Shown here one piece after another: positions 1-5,452 of a stretch of 30,819 nt of DNA. A model generated the notes under the pieces. It did not search any database. It was not told where the DNA came from and saw only the letters and a program-made list of their open reading frames with translations. The translations under genes and the position numbers were made by a program. The DNA is taken from IMG/VR virus record IMGVR_UViG_3300032085_001675, positions 1 to 30,819 of that record; one strand, written 5' to 3'. The stretch comes from a virus. Each line of letters begins with the position of its first letter. Position 1 is the first letter of the stretch.

Positions 1-162
1 GCCCTCGACCTGCCCACCGACACCGCCCCGGTGGCCATCGTGGACCGCGCCCGGCAGCTCGCCGAGCGGCGCCGCGAGGAACTCCGCGGCATCGCCCGCG
101 CGATGAACGCCGAGGCCGAGGCGGGCGGCGAGCCGCACCTGTCCGACTGGCTCCGCCGGTGA
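1..162 (+). CDS. 3' end of an unidentified protein
   Basis: Frame 1 is open from the window edge to a TGA at 160-162, giving 53 residues. The visible tail is charged and rich in Ala, Arg and Glu, with an Arg/Glu stretch (AERRREELRG) that would form a helix, and ends SDWLRR. No domain can be recognised from this fragment. The stop overlaps the GTG start of the next gene (GTGA), so it is translationally coupled to the three genes that follow and belongs to the same rightward operon. The start lies outside the window. Confidence 0.7.
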   Translation, partial: ALDLPTDTAPVAIVDRARQLAERRREELRGIARAMNAEAEAGGEPHLSDWLRR

Positions 163-395
163 CCGGCTCCACCCGGCAGGAGCGCGCGGCAGCCGGAGCC
201 GCCCGCATCGACCGCGCGCTCCTCGCCGCCCGCCGCTGCCCGTGCGACCCGACCCGCGGGATGTCCTGCCGCTACTGCGACGGCACCGACGCCGAGGACC
301 GCGAGACCCGCGCCGACGCCCGGGCTCGAGCACGGCAGGACGAACGGGACGAGGCGGAGATGCTGCGAGACGCACGCGCGGAGGTGGCCCGATGA
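159..395 (+). CDS. small Cys-rich protein (possible zinc-binding)
   Basis: A 78-residue protein starting with GTG at 159, overlapping the previous stop by 4 bp. Near residues 28-40 it has a C-x-C-x7-C-x2-C arrangement (CPCDPTRGMSCRYC), which could bind one zinc ion. The second half is a highly charged Arg/Asp/Glu helix. Its TGA overlaps the ATG of the next gene (ATGA at 392-395). Small treble-clef-like proteins of this kind are common in early regions of actinobacteriophages, usually without known function. The coupling to two HTH-type genes suggests a nucleic-acid-related role, but this is inference. Confidence 0.65.
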   Translation: MTGSTRQERAAAGAARIDRALLAARRCPCDPTRGMSCRYCDGTDAEDRETRADARARARQDERDEAEMLRDARAEVAR

Positions 396-805
396 CTGAC
401 CCGCTGTTCGGCGAAGGTGCCCGGTACGGCCTCGACGACCTGAACCGGCACCACACCGGGGACCACGACACCTCCATCGAGGGAGCGCGGGCGGTCAACA
501 GCCGCGCCACGTCCCAGCGTGCCGTGCTCCTGCAGGAGTTCGCCGCCGCCGGGCCGCCGGGGCTCACGGACGAAGAGGCCGCGCTCGCCGCGGGCCTCAC
601 CGGCTCCTGCTACTGGAAGCGGTGCGGCGAGCTCCGCCGCCGTGGCCTGATCGAGTTCACCGACGAGAGCCGTGTCGGTGACGCCGGGGTCCGCCGGAAG
701 GTCTCCCGGGTCGCTACCGCCGTCTGCCCGCCCGCCGCCCCGGCGACCCGCATCCCCGACCTGGACGGGGACGAGGCCGAGATGCTCCGCGAAGCCCACC
801 GATGA
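392..805 (+). CDS. small winged-helix-like protein
   Basis: A 137-residue protein. The ATG at 392 is chosen because it overlaps the upstream stop as ATGA; a longer reading in the same frame would swallow the upstream gene. The middle (about residues 45-110) reads like a winged helix: RAVLLQEFAA, then GLTDEEAALAAGL, then YWKRCGELRRRGLIEF, a pattern of helix, recognition helix and wing used in phage regulators. The N-terminus is polar and rich in Asp and His. The stop overlaps the next start (802-805). A DNA-binding role is likely from the fold pattern; the target is unknown. Confidence 0.65.
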   Translation: MTDPLFGEGARYGLDDLNRHHTGDHDTSIEGARAVNSRATSQRAVLLQEFAAAGPPGLTDEEAALAAGLTGSCYWKRCGELRRRGLIEFTDESRVGDAGVRRKVSRVATAVCPPAAPATRIPDLDGDEAEMLREAHR

Positions 806-1632
806 CCGTGGCTTGCGCGATCTGCACCGCGCACGCCCGCCCGGACCGGTGGGCGTGCACGGCGTGCCAGGTCCGCCTCGACACCCTGCTCGCCGACATC
901 GGGGGCCTGCACGCCCGGCTCGACGCCGCACCCCGCGGAGGCGCCACCGCCTCCCGCGGGGCCCCCGGGTTCCGCTCCTCCCCGGCCGCGTCCCTCGACG
1001 TGGTCCTGCTGACCGACCCGCGTACCCGGATGTCGCCGGAGGACCGCTGGGCGGCAGCGACGATCAACGTGCTGTCCGGCTGGGGCTGCCACGGCTCCAC
1101 CGTGGCCGCGCTGGTGCACGAGCTGCGGCAGCACCTCGACCGGCTCACCGGCTACGGCTGGGTGGACGAGCTGCATCGCGCCCTCGTCGACCACCACCGG
1201 GAGCTGCAGCGAGTGCACGGGGAGCTGGCGCCCTCGGTGTCCATCGGCCCGTGCCCGGTCTACGTGATCACCGAGGAGGACGACGACGCCTCCGAGGACG
1301 AGGTCGGCCGGGTGTGCCGGGGCCGCATCCGCGCGGAGGCCTGGGGCACCGTCGCGACCTGCAGCCGGTGCGGGTGCGTGTGGCGCGGCCGGGAGCAGTG
1401 GCACCGCCTCGGCGACACCCTCGGCCCGGCCGAGATGGACGCCGCGGAGCTGGCCCGCTACTTCGGCCACGACACCGCCTCCACGGTGCGGACGTGGGCC
1501 TCGCGGGACCGCTGGCCCCGCCGCCGCCGCAACGGCCGCACGCTCTACCGCCTGGATGCTGCCCTGCAGACCTGGGCGCGCCTGCACCCCGCGGAGGCCG
1601 CCGCCGCCCAGGCAGAGGTCGGCACCGGGTGA
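802..1632 (+). CDS. zinc-finger and HTH protein, phage early region
   Basis: A 276-residue protein, ATG at 802 overlapping the previous stop. The N-terminus has two CxxC pairs (C5-C8 and C19-C22: CAIC and CTAC), a rubredoxin-like or zinc-ribbon arrangement. A third Cys cluster (CSRCGC) lies near residue 190. The C-terminus (about 211-262) has a MerR/HTH-like segment (AAELARYFGH, STVRTWASRDRWP, LYRLDAALQTW), which usually tells a regulator or DNA-binding accessory protein. The region between is rich in helix-forming residues. It is the last gene of the coupled operon; the terminator at 1832-1866 follows. Function is inferred only from the motifs. Confidence 0.7.
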   Translation: MTVACAICTAHARPDRWACTACQVRLDTLLADIGGLHARLDAAPRGGATASRGAPGFRSSPAASLDVVLLTDPRTRMSPEDRWAAATINVLSGWGCHGSTVAALVHELRQHLDRLTGYGWVDELHRALVDHHRELQRVHGELAPSVSIGPCPVYVITEEDDDASEDEVGRVCRGRIRAEAWGTVATCSRCGCVWRGREQWHRLGDTLGPAEMDAAELARYFGHDTASTVRTWASRDRWPRRRRNGRTLYRLDAALQTWARLHPAEAAAAQAEVGTG

Positions 1633-1831
1633 CGGCGGGGGGACGGCCGGGGACGGTTGTCCACAGGCGGGGACGCGCGGGTAGCGCCGGTGACCTCCTG
1701 AGACGTACGGTTTCCTTGAATGGCCGTCCTGCGCTTCCTGACGGGTGGCGGAGGGCGCCGCAGGCCCCGCCCGGCCGGGAGACATGAACCCGCCCCGGGT
1801 TCCCCCGGGGCCTGCACCACCTCAGAACGCC
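1633..1831. other. non-coding gap with a small hairpin
   Basis: About 200 bases follow the stop of the rightward operon without a credible gene; short open frames here have Arg/Pro-rich shadow-like composition. A hairpin at 1793-1810 (CCCCGGG, loop TTCC, CCCGGGG) precedes the stronger terminator at 1832-1866. The stretch around 1690-1730 is slightly less GC-rich than its surroundings, but I see no defined promoter or attachment site in it. Confidence 0.5.
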
Positions 1832-1866
1832 GCCGCCCCCGCCCGGATCATCCGGACGGGGGCGGC
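1832..1866. terminator. strong hairpin between convergent genes
   Basis: A stem of 16 bp with a single C-A mismatch and a 3-nt loop: GCCGCCCCCG pairs with CGGGGGCGGC and the inner CCGGA with TCCGG. It lies between the rightward gene ending at 1632 and the leftward gene ending at 1879, so it can serve both strands. There is no T-tract, which is normal in very GC-rich actinobacterial genomes. Confidence 0.75.
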
Positions 1867-1878
1867 TGGCATCCCGGG

Positions 1879-2178
1879 TCAGGCAGGCACGTCCTCCCCG
1901 GGCACGTTCCGCACCGTCGCGTAGTCACTGTTCGGCGCCAGGCGGATCACCAGGACCCGCTCGTCACCGGACTCGTCGACGTAGCGCAGGAGCCCGGTCT
2001 CGGCCGTGAGGTCCTGCACCCGGTCGATCGCCTGCAGGAGCGCGTCCAGGCGGGCGGCCTCGTGGCCGTCCTCCCCGGCCGGGATGATCACCCGCTCCAC
2101 GTCCTCCTCGGACGGGCCGGTGATCAGCAGGAGGGTCGCGTCGAACTCGGCGTCGGCCTGCGGCAGCTTCGTGGTCAT
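1879..2178 (-). CDS. small acidic phage protein, unknown function
   Basis: A 99-residue protein starting MTTKLPQADAEF. The ATG at 2178 is preferred over an in-frame upstream start because it sits directly behind the shared Shine-Dalgarno (GAAGGAG, then CCCCG, then ATG) used by the whole leftward block, and because a longer form would run back into the promoter. The sequence is acidic, with alternating beta-like stretches (ATLLLITG, RVIIPAGE, RVLVIRLA), and ends in NVPGEDVPA. No family recognised. It is the last gene of the leftward block, driven by promoter copy 1 (2216-2244) and followed by the hairpin at 1832-1866. Confidence 0.7.
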   Translation of the reverse strand: MTTKLPQADAEFDATLLLITGPSEEDVERVIIPAGEDGHEAARLDALLQAIDRVQDLTAETGLLRYVDESGDERVLVIRLAPNSDYATVRNVPGEDVPA

Positions 2179-2215
2179 CGGGGCTCCTTCGTGCGGGTCG
2201 GTGGCTGACACCACG

Positions 2216-2244
2216 ACCTTCGCTCGACCCCGCCACGACGTCAA
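2216..2244 (-). promoter_or_regulatory. repeated promoter module, copy 1
   Basis: On the minus strand: -35 TTGACG (2244-2239), a 17-bp spacer, -10 GAAGGT (2221-2216), then the leader element TGTCAGCCACC and the Shine-Dalgarno of the gene starting at 2178. The -35 shares four bases with the perfect hairpin at 2241-2276, so terminator and promoter are fused. Five further copies share the same -35 and exact spacing. Confidence 0.75.
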
Positions 2245-2276
2245 GCGGCCCCGGACGCCTGTCCGGGGCCGCTTGA
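2241..2276 (-). terminator. perfect 16-bp hairpin abutting promoter copy 1
   Basis: Inverted repeat with arms 2241-2256 (TCAAGCGGCCCCGGAC) and 2261-2276, no mismatch, loop GCCT. It follows the stop of the leftward gene at 2288 and its left end overlaps the -35 of the next promoter. A rho-independent terminator without a T-tract is the simplest reading; a regulator-binding palindrome is possible. Confidence 0.75.
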
Positions 2277-2287
2277 TGGAGCTGGTG

Positions 2288-2527
2288 TCAGACCGTCGCC
2301 TCCGGGGCCGGAGCCACCACCGCCGCCACGCACTCGCCGAGGTCAGTGAGCACGAGCGCGCCGGTCACGCTGCGCTCCACGAGGCCCTTGCGGATCATCG
2401 CGTCCCGGGTCGGACGGGAGGAGCGCGGCGCGGCCCCCTGCGTCTCGACGGCGACGAGGATGGCCTCCTGCGCCGGGGACAAGTCGCGGCAGGCGTTGCG
2501 GATCTCGCGGGCGCTGGGCTTGGACAT
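2288..2527 (-). CDS. small winged-helix-like protein (paralogue of 3436-3759)
   Basis: A 79-residue protein, MSKPSAREIRNACRDLSPAQ at the start. The ATG at 2527 follows the block's Shine-Dalgarno (CAGGAGCCCCG). It reads as one compact winged helix: DLSPAQEAILVAVETQG, RPTRDAMIRKGLVERS, then a hairpin TGALVLTDLGECVAAV. The same order (LSPAQE, a recognition-like helix, LTETGERVAAV) occurs in the protein at 3436-3759, so the two look paralogous. A hairpin (2566-2597) separates it from the gene at 2606-2767, and no promoter of the repeated type lies in that gap. It is therefore probably expressed by readthrough from promoter copy 2. Probable small DNA-binding regulator; target unknown. Confidence 0.7.
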   Translation of the reverse strand: MSKPSAREIRNACRDLSPAQEAILVAVETQGAAPRSSRPTRDAMIRKGLVERSVTGALVLTDLGECVAAVVAPAPEATV

Positions 2528-2565
2528 CGGGGCTCCTGTCGTGAGGTGGGGGTGGCGGGCCGGGG

Positions 2566-2597
2566 CCCGGGGGCGGGAGTGTGGTCCCGCCCCCGGG
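2566..2597 (-). terminator. intercistronic hairpin (terminator or attenuator)
   Basis: Perfect 12-bp stem (CCCGGGGGCGGG, 2566-2577, with 2586-2597) and an 8-nt loop. It lies between the leftward genes 2606-2767 and 2288-2527. The gap contains no promoter copy, so the hairpin may only partly stop transcription or may act in RNA processing. Confidence 0.6.
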
Positions 2598-2605
2598 GCT
2601 ACCGG

Positions 2606-2767
2606 TCAGAGACCGAGGCGCGTGGTGTGCTGGTAGGCCCAGACGAGGTCCTGCACCTGGTCGTCGTGCGGGTGCCCGCCGTCCGCGAGGGCCTTCGTGA
2701 TCATCTCGTCCAGCTCCACCGCGGTGTGCTTGGCGGCCAGGTCCTCGCGGGTGGTGGTGTTCTGCAT
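2606..2767 (-). CDS. 53-residue phage protein, unknown function
   Basis: Start ATG at 2767, directly behind the block's Shine-Dalgarno (CGAAGGAGCCCCCG), stop TGA at 2606-2608. The N-terminus MQNTTTREDL resembles the MQNTTTAPAA start of the protein at 3436-3759, suggesting duplication of the leader and start region. The rest is a charged helical stretch (AVELDEMITKALADGG) followed by DDQVQDLVWAYQHTTRLGL. No family recognised. It is driven by promoter copy 2 (2807-2835). The start, conserved leader and codon use make it a credible gene despite its size. Confidence 0.65.
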   Translation of the reverse strand: MQNTTTREDLAAKHTAVELDEMITKALADGGHPHDDQVQDLVWAYQHTTRLGL

Positions 2768-2806
2768 CGGGGGCTCCTTCGTGGTGCTCGGTGGCTGACA
2801 GGAACG

Positions 2807-2835
2807 ACCATGTCTCGCCTGGCCACGGTCGTCAA
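2807..2835 (-). promoter_or_regulatory. repeated promoter module, copy 2
   Basis: Minus strand: -35 TTGACG (2835-2830), 17-bp spacer, -10 CATGGT (2812-2807), then TGTCAGCCACC and the Shine-Dalgarno for the gene starting at 2767. The spacer and -10 are almost identical to copy 3 (GTGGCCAGGCGAGACATGGT in both), pointing to recent duplication. Confidence 0.75.
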
Positions 2836-2847
2836 GCGAGAGCGGAC

Positions 2848-2876
2848 GGGCCGCCCGGCCGGGTGCCGGGCGGCCC
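2848..2876 (-). terminator. hairpin after the gene 2883-3137
   Basis: Perfect 12-bp stem, GGGCCGCCCGGC (2848-2859) with GCCGGGCGGCCC (2865-2876), loop CGGGT. It begins a few bases past the stop of the leftward gene at 2883 and lies just upstream of promoter copy 2, the same terminator-promoter order as at 2241-2276. Confidence 0.7.
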
Positions 2877-2882
2877 CGCGGC

Positions 2883-3137
2883 TCACTCCGCGGCGTGCGC
2901 GAGGAACACGGAGCCCTGCAGTGCGATCCAGGCCGGGTCCATGCCCGCGTCGTCCTGCTCGTTGATCCAGGCGATGGCGTCCTTCCACCGGGCGGTGCGG
3001 CCCAGGGCCGGGCCCTCGGTCTGCACCCGGTAGATGATGTTGCAGGCCCGCGCGGTGCCCAGCTCCCCGTTCACGTCCGCGGTGAGGCTGCGGACGAAGT
3101 CGCTGCGGCGCTGGGCGGGGGTGGTGGTCACGTTCAT
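2883..3137 (-). CDS. 84-residue phage protein, unknown function
   Basis: Starts MNVTTTPAQRRSDFVRSLTA at ATG 3137, behind the block's Shine-Dalgarno (CGAAGGAGCCCCCG). The protein is mostly helical, with a Trp-containing centre (RTARWKDAIAWINEQDD) and ends ALQGSVFLAHAAE. No signal peptide or membrane segment. It has its own promoter (copy 3, 3174-3202) and a following hairpin (2848-2876), so it forms a complete promoter-gene-terminator unit. Its start overlaps by 4 bp the stop of the open frame 3134-3358. No known family recognised. Confidence 0.7.
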   Translation of the reverse strand: MNVTTTPAQRRSDFVRSLTADVNGELGTARACNIIYRVQTEGPALGRTARWKDAIAWINEQDDAGMDPAWIALQGSVFLAHAAE

Positions 3138-3358
3138 CGGGGGCTCCTTCGTGGTGCGGTGGATGATGGCTCGACCATGTCTCGCCTGGCCACGACCGTC
3201 AAGCGCTGCTGGACGGGCGGCCGGTGCAGCCTGTGGCGCCCGGCCGGACGGCCGTAGAGCGCGGCGGCCCCGGAGGCGAGGACCTGCACCCCGGAGGCCA
3301 CCTCCGCCGCGGTGCGGGCGACGACGGCGAGGACGAGGGCGACGAGCAGTAGCTCCAT
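3134..3358 (-). CDS. small membrane protein reading into the next promoter
   Basis: ATG at 3358 follows the shared Shine-Dalgarno (CGAAGGAGCCCACATC). The 74-residue product begins MELLLVALVLAVVARTAAEV, a hydrophobic segment that could be one membrane helix, followed by VQVLASGAAALYGRPAG. The C-terminal half is Arg/Pro-rich and is encoded by promoter copy 3 and its leader. The frame ends in a TGA that overlaps the next gene's ATG (3134-3137). Either the original stop was lost, or the coding region genuinely overlaps the promoter. No promoter copy precedes it, only the hairpin 3398-3429, so readthrough from copy 4 is likely. The N-terminal part is well supported; the exact C-terminus is not. 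Confidence 0.5.
   Translation of the reverse strand: MELLLVALVLAVVARTAAEVASGVQVLASGAAALYGRPAGRHRLHRPPVQQRLTVVARRDMVEPSSTAPRRSPR
3174..3202 (-). promoter_or_regulatory. repeated promoter module, copy 3
   Basis: Minus strand: -35 TTGACG (3202-3197), 17-bp spacer, -10 CATGGT (3179-3174). The leader differs from the other copies: the TGTCAGCCAC element is replaced by GCCATCATCCACC. It drives the gene starting at 3137 and lies inside the open frame 3134-3358. Confidence 0.7.
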
Positions 3359-3397
3359 GATGTGGGCTCCTTCGGGTGCGTGTGTGGACGCACGGGC

Positions 3398-3429
3398 GGC
3401 CCGCCCCCCAGCTCCCCGGGGGGCGGGCC
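3398..3429 (-). terminator. intercistronic hairpin (terminator or attenuator)
   Basis: Perfect 12-bp stem, GGCCCGCCCCCC (3398-3409) with GGGGGGCGGGCC (3418-3429), 8-nt loop. It lies between the leftward genes 3436-3759 and 3134-3358, again without a promoter copy in the gap, matching the arrangement at 2566-2597. Confidence 0.6.
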
Positions 3430-3435
3430 CGGGGC

Positions 3436-3759
3436 TCACTCCCCGGCCCGGACCTGCAGCTCGGCGACCTTGTCCTGCAGCGCGGCGTTCAGCGTCCGGC
3501 CGGAGCGCTCCGCGCGGCGAAGGCTCCGCAGGAGCACGCGGGCCTCGGCGACCGCGGCGACGCGCTCCCCGGTCTCGGTGAGCCCGTTCCGGTCCGCGAG
3601 GCGGCGCATCGAGAGCGCCTGCCGGGTACCGGCGTGCACGCGGTGCCAGGACCGGCCGCCGTCCTCCTGCAGCGCGAGGAGGTCCTTCTCCTGCGCGGGA
3701 GACAGGCGCTTCGCGGTGTGCACGTCGGCGGCGGCGGGGGCGGTGGTGGTGTTCTGCAT
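3436..3759 (-). CDS. winged-helix-like protein with C-terminal helix
   Basis: A 107-residue protein, ATG at 3759 behind the block's Shine-Dalgarno. The N-terminus MQNTTTAPAA resembles that of the gene at 2606-2767. The centre (RLSPAQEKDLLALQEDGG, TRQALSMRRLADRNG, LTETGERVAAV) follows the same winged-helix order as the protein at 2288-2527. A C-terminal extension (about residues 70-107) is rich in Arg, Leu and Glu with heptad-like spacing (LLRSLRRAERSGRTLNAAL, then QDKVAELQV) and may dimerise. Driven by promoter copy 4 (3801-3829). Probable small transcription regulator; target unknown. Confidence 0.7.
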   Translation of the reverse strand: MQNTTTAPAAADVHTAKRLSPAQEKDLLALQEDGGRSWHRVHAGTRQALSMRRLADRNGLTETGERVAAVAEARVLLRSLRRAERSGRTLNAALQDKVAELQVRAGE

Positions 3760-3800
3760 CGGGGGGCTCCTTCGTGGGTGTGTGGTGGCTGACAGGAACG

Positions 3801-3829
3801 AGCTTCGCTCGGGCCGCGGACCCCGTCAA
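3801..3829 (-). promoter_or_regulatory. repeated promoter module, copy 4
   Basis: Minus strand: -35 TTGACG (3829-3824), 17-bp spacer, -10 GAAGCT (3806-3801), leader TGTCAGCCAC, then the Shine-Dalgarno for the gene starting at 3759. A 6-bp hairpin (CCGGAC, loop GGGC, GTCCGG, 3836-3851) lies just upstream, overlapping the end of the preceding gene. Confidence 0.75.
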
Positions 3830-3832
3830 GCG

Positions 3833-4051
3833 TTACCGGACGGGCGTCCGGGCGGGCCTGTCGTCCCGGAGGCTGCCGACGAGGACCCGCACGGAGGCGA
3901 CGACCATGAACACCCCGGCGACGCCCAGCGGGCCGGAGGCTCCGGCGAGGACCGCGGCTCCGGTCATCACGACCGCGTAGAGCGTGAGCAGGACCGCAGC
4001 GACCGCGCCGTAGCGGCGCGCACGGGGCAGCGGCAGCGGCGGGGCGCTCAC
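3833..4051 (-). CDS. small membrane protein with two predicted helices
   Basis: A 72-residue product. The GTG at 4051 is chosen because it overlaps the upstream gene's stop (GTGA at 4051-4048), so the two genes are translationally coupled; a much longer reading in this frame would shadow the upstream gene. Residues 14-36 (YGAVAAVLLTLYAVVMTGAA) and 40-58 (GPLGVAGVFMVVASVRVLV) are hydrophobic and separated by a short Gly/Ala turn, giving a helical hairpin in the membrane. Ends are basic (PRARR at the start, RDDRPARTPVR at the end). Small membrane proteins in early phage regions are sometimes involved in exclusion or holin control, but nothing here shows which. Confidence 0.6.
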   Translation of the reverse strand: MSAPPLPLPRARRYGAVAAVLLTLYAVVMTGAAVLAGASGPLGVAGVFMVVASVRVLVGSLRDDRPARTPVR

Positions 4052-4266
4052 TGGTTCCACCGGAACTGCGCCGGGGTGTCGGCGCCGACGCGGGCGGAGC
4101 CGAGCCACTCGCCCTTCGGCCCGGTGGCGGACACGGTCAGCGCGCGCTCGTCGCCCTCGTACTGCCGGACCGCCCGCTCCGCGGCGGGCAGGCTCGGGAC
4201 CTGCATCTCGAAGGCGTGGGAGGCGGCATCGCCGGGGACGGTGTAGACGAACCGGAGAGTGATCAT
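4048..4266 (-). CDS. 72-residue phage protein, unknown function
   Basis: Starts MITLRFVYTVPGDAASHAFE at ATG 4266, behind GTCAGGAGCCCCCG. The pattern (beta strand, VPSLPAAERAVRQYEGDE helix, ALTVSATGPKGEWLGSARV) suggests a small alpha/beta fold. No cysteines and no membrane segment. It is the first gene after promoter copy 5 (4307-4335) and is coupled to the membrane protein at 3833-4051. No family recognised. Confidence 0.65.
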   Translation of the reverse strand: MITLRFVYTVPGDAASHAFEMQVPSLPAAERAVRQYEGDERALTVSATGPKGEWLGSARVGADTPAQFRWNQ

Positions 4267-4306
4267 CGGGGGCTCCTGACCGGGTGGGCGGTGGCTGACA
4301 CCAGCA

Positions 4307-4335
4307 ACGTTCGCTCGTACCGGACGCCTCGTCAA
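4307..4335 (-). promoter_or_regulatory. repeated promoter module, copy 5
   Basis: Minus strand: -35 TTGACG (4335-4330), 17-bp spacer ending in GTACGAGC, -10 GAACGT (4312-4307), leader TGTCAGCCACC, then the Shine-Dalgarno of the gene starting at 4266. It transcribes 4048-4266 and the coupled membrane gene. Confidence 0.75.
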
Positions 4336-4384
4336 GCTCCACCGGATGATGACTTCCGGGGCCTGCGAACCCCCGGAACGGCAG

Positions 4385-4416
4385 CGGCCCCGCCCCCGGG
4401 AGACGGGGCGGGGCCG
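4385..4416 (-). terminator. hairpin after the DUF932-type gene
   Basis: Perfect 12-bp stem, CGGCCCCGCCCC (4385-4396) with GGGGCGGGGCCG (4405-4416), 8-nt loop. It starts 16 bases past the stop of the leftward gene ending at 4433 and precedes promoter copy 5. Confidence 0.7.
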
Positions 4417-4432
4417 GTACTGCCGGAGCGGG

Positions 4433-5452
4433 TCAGACCGCCAGGGCTGCGAACGCGGACCGCTTGGCCTCCTGCACCGCGTGCCGCTCGATCGCCCGGA
4501 ACGCACGGGCGTCGGCGGCAGCGTCACCGTCGGAGCCCTGCACCGGGATCACGTGGTCGAAGTACTCCACGATGGCCTGGTACCCGGCCCACCGGGTGCC
4601 CTTGATCCGCTCCTGCGTCGGCGCGGTCAGGAGCCCGCGGATGGTGTCCATCTTCTCGATGTGGCGCCGCTTGACCGCCTCCGCCGCGTCCTTCTCCGGC
4701 GCGCCGAAGACCTTCGTGAGCGCGGCGTCGAACTTCTTGTCGGTCAGCGTCTCCTGGATCATCTTCTCCGCCTCGGCCTGGAACGCCTCCTGGTAGCCGA
4801 AGGTCAGGTCGAGGGCCTGCCGAACCTGCTCGATGTTCCGCTTCGCGTTCACCGTGTGCCGCACGGTGAAGATCTGCTTCGCGGAGCGCACCGCAGCGGC
4901 CTGGGTGTTCGCGCACACCACCCGCACGGGCGTGATCATGACCTGGAACCCGGTGCTGCCGTCGTGGCTGTTGCGGGCGGCCAGGTACATGTCGACCTGG
5001 TCCTCCCCGCCGACGAGCATGTGGTTCGGCAGCTTCATCGTGACGAACACCTGCCGCCCGCCCTTCAGGCTCCCGGCGGTCTCGAAGTGGGCTCCGCCCT
5101 CGTCGACCAGGGTGTTCAGGAACTCGGCGTGCTCCTCGTTCTGCACCGGCGTGTAGAGCGAGCCGACGACCCCGAGGACCTCCGGCTCGCCCGTCTTCGG
5201 GTGCGTACGCACGGAGGCGAAGGACCCGGGCACGTCCAGGACGGTCTCCCGCGCGGTCTCGCCCTCCCCGACGGTGACGGAGGTCGTCAGCGGCTCCTTG
5301 CGGACGTCCCAGCCTCCGAGCTGCGCGTGGGTCATGGCCTCCTCGGCGGTGAACTCCTGCGGGAGCACGGTGCCCAGGCGGTGCCAGGCGTGCTGGCGGG
5401 CGGAGACGAACGCCGCGGTGCCGTCGGTGTGGGTCTCGATCTCGTGTGCCAT
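4433..5452 (-). CDS. DUF932-type phage/plasmid protein
   Basis: A 339-residue protein starting MAHEIETHTDGTAAFVSARQ at ATG 5452, behind CGAAGGAGCCCCCGA. Recognisable family features are the N-terminal AWHRLGTVL, the LGGWDVRKEPL segment, the central MYLAARNSHDGSTGFQV and VRVVCANTQAAA, and the helical FTVRHTVNAKRNIEQVRQAL. These fit the DUF932 (phage/plasmid-related) family, whose members occur on phages and plasmids and have no settled biochemical role. Length is normal for the family. It is driven leftward by promoter copy 6 and lies head-to-head with the ParB/methyltransferase gene, sharing a 112-bp intergenic region. An in-frame extension upstream of 5452 is rejected because it would cover the promoter. 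Confidence 0.85.
   Translation of the reverse strand: MAHEIETHTDGTAAFVSARQHAWHRLGTVLPQEFTAEEAMTHAQLGGWDVRKEPLTTSVTVGEGETARETVLDVPGSFASVRTHPKTGEPEVLGVVGSLYTPVQNEEHAEFLNTLVDEGGAHFETAGSLKGGRQVFVTMKLPNHMLVGGEDQVDMYLAARNSHDGSTGFQVMITPVRVVCANTQAAAVRSAKQIFTVRHTVNAKRNIEQVRQALDLTFGYQEAFQAEAEKMIQETLTDKKFDAALTKVFGAPEKDAAEAVKRRHIEKMDTIRGLLTAPTQERIKGTRWAGYQAIVEYFDHVIPVQGSDGDAAADARAFRAIERHAVQEAKRSAFAALAV

Noticed and set aside
1690-1730. Possible attachment site in the less GC-rich gap
   Set aside because: No integrase gene in the window and no repeat partner seen; no basis for calling it.
672-1787. 371-residue plus-strand frame overlapping the zinc-finger/HTH gene
   Set aside because: Arg/Pro-rich composition; the 802-1632 frame has paired CxxC motifs and an ATGA-coupled start.
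3199-3393. 64-residue minus-strand frame overlapping the small membrane protein
   Set aside because: Ser/Pro-rich shadow composition and no ribosome site, while the other frame has the shared Shine-Dalgarno and a hydrophobic segment.
2241-4416. GC hairpins as parts of a CRISPR-like or retron-like repeat array
   Set aside because: Stem sequences differ between sites and spacing follows gene ends; they fit terminators or attenuators.
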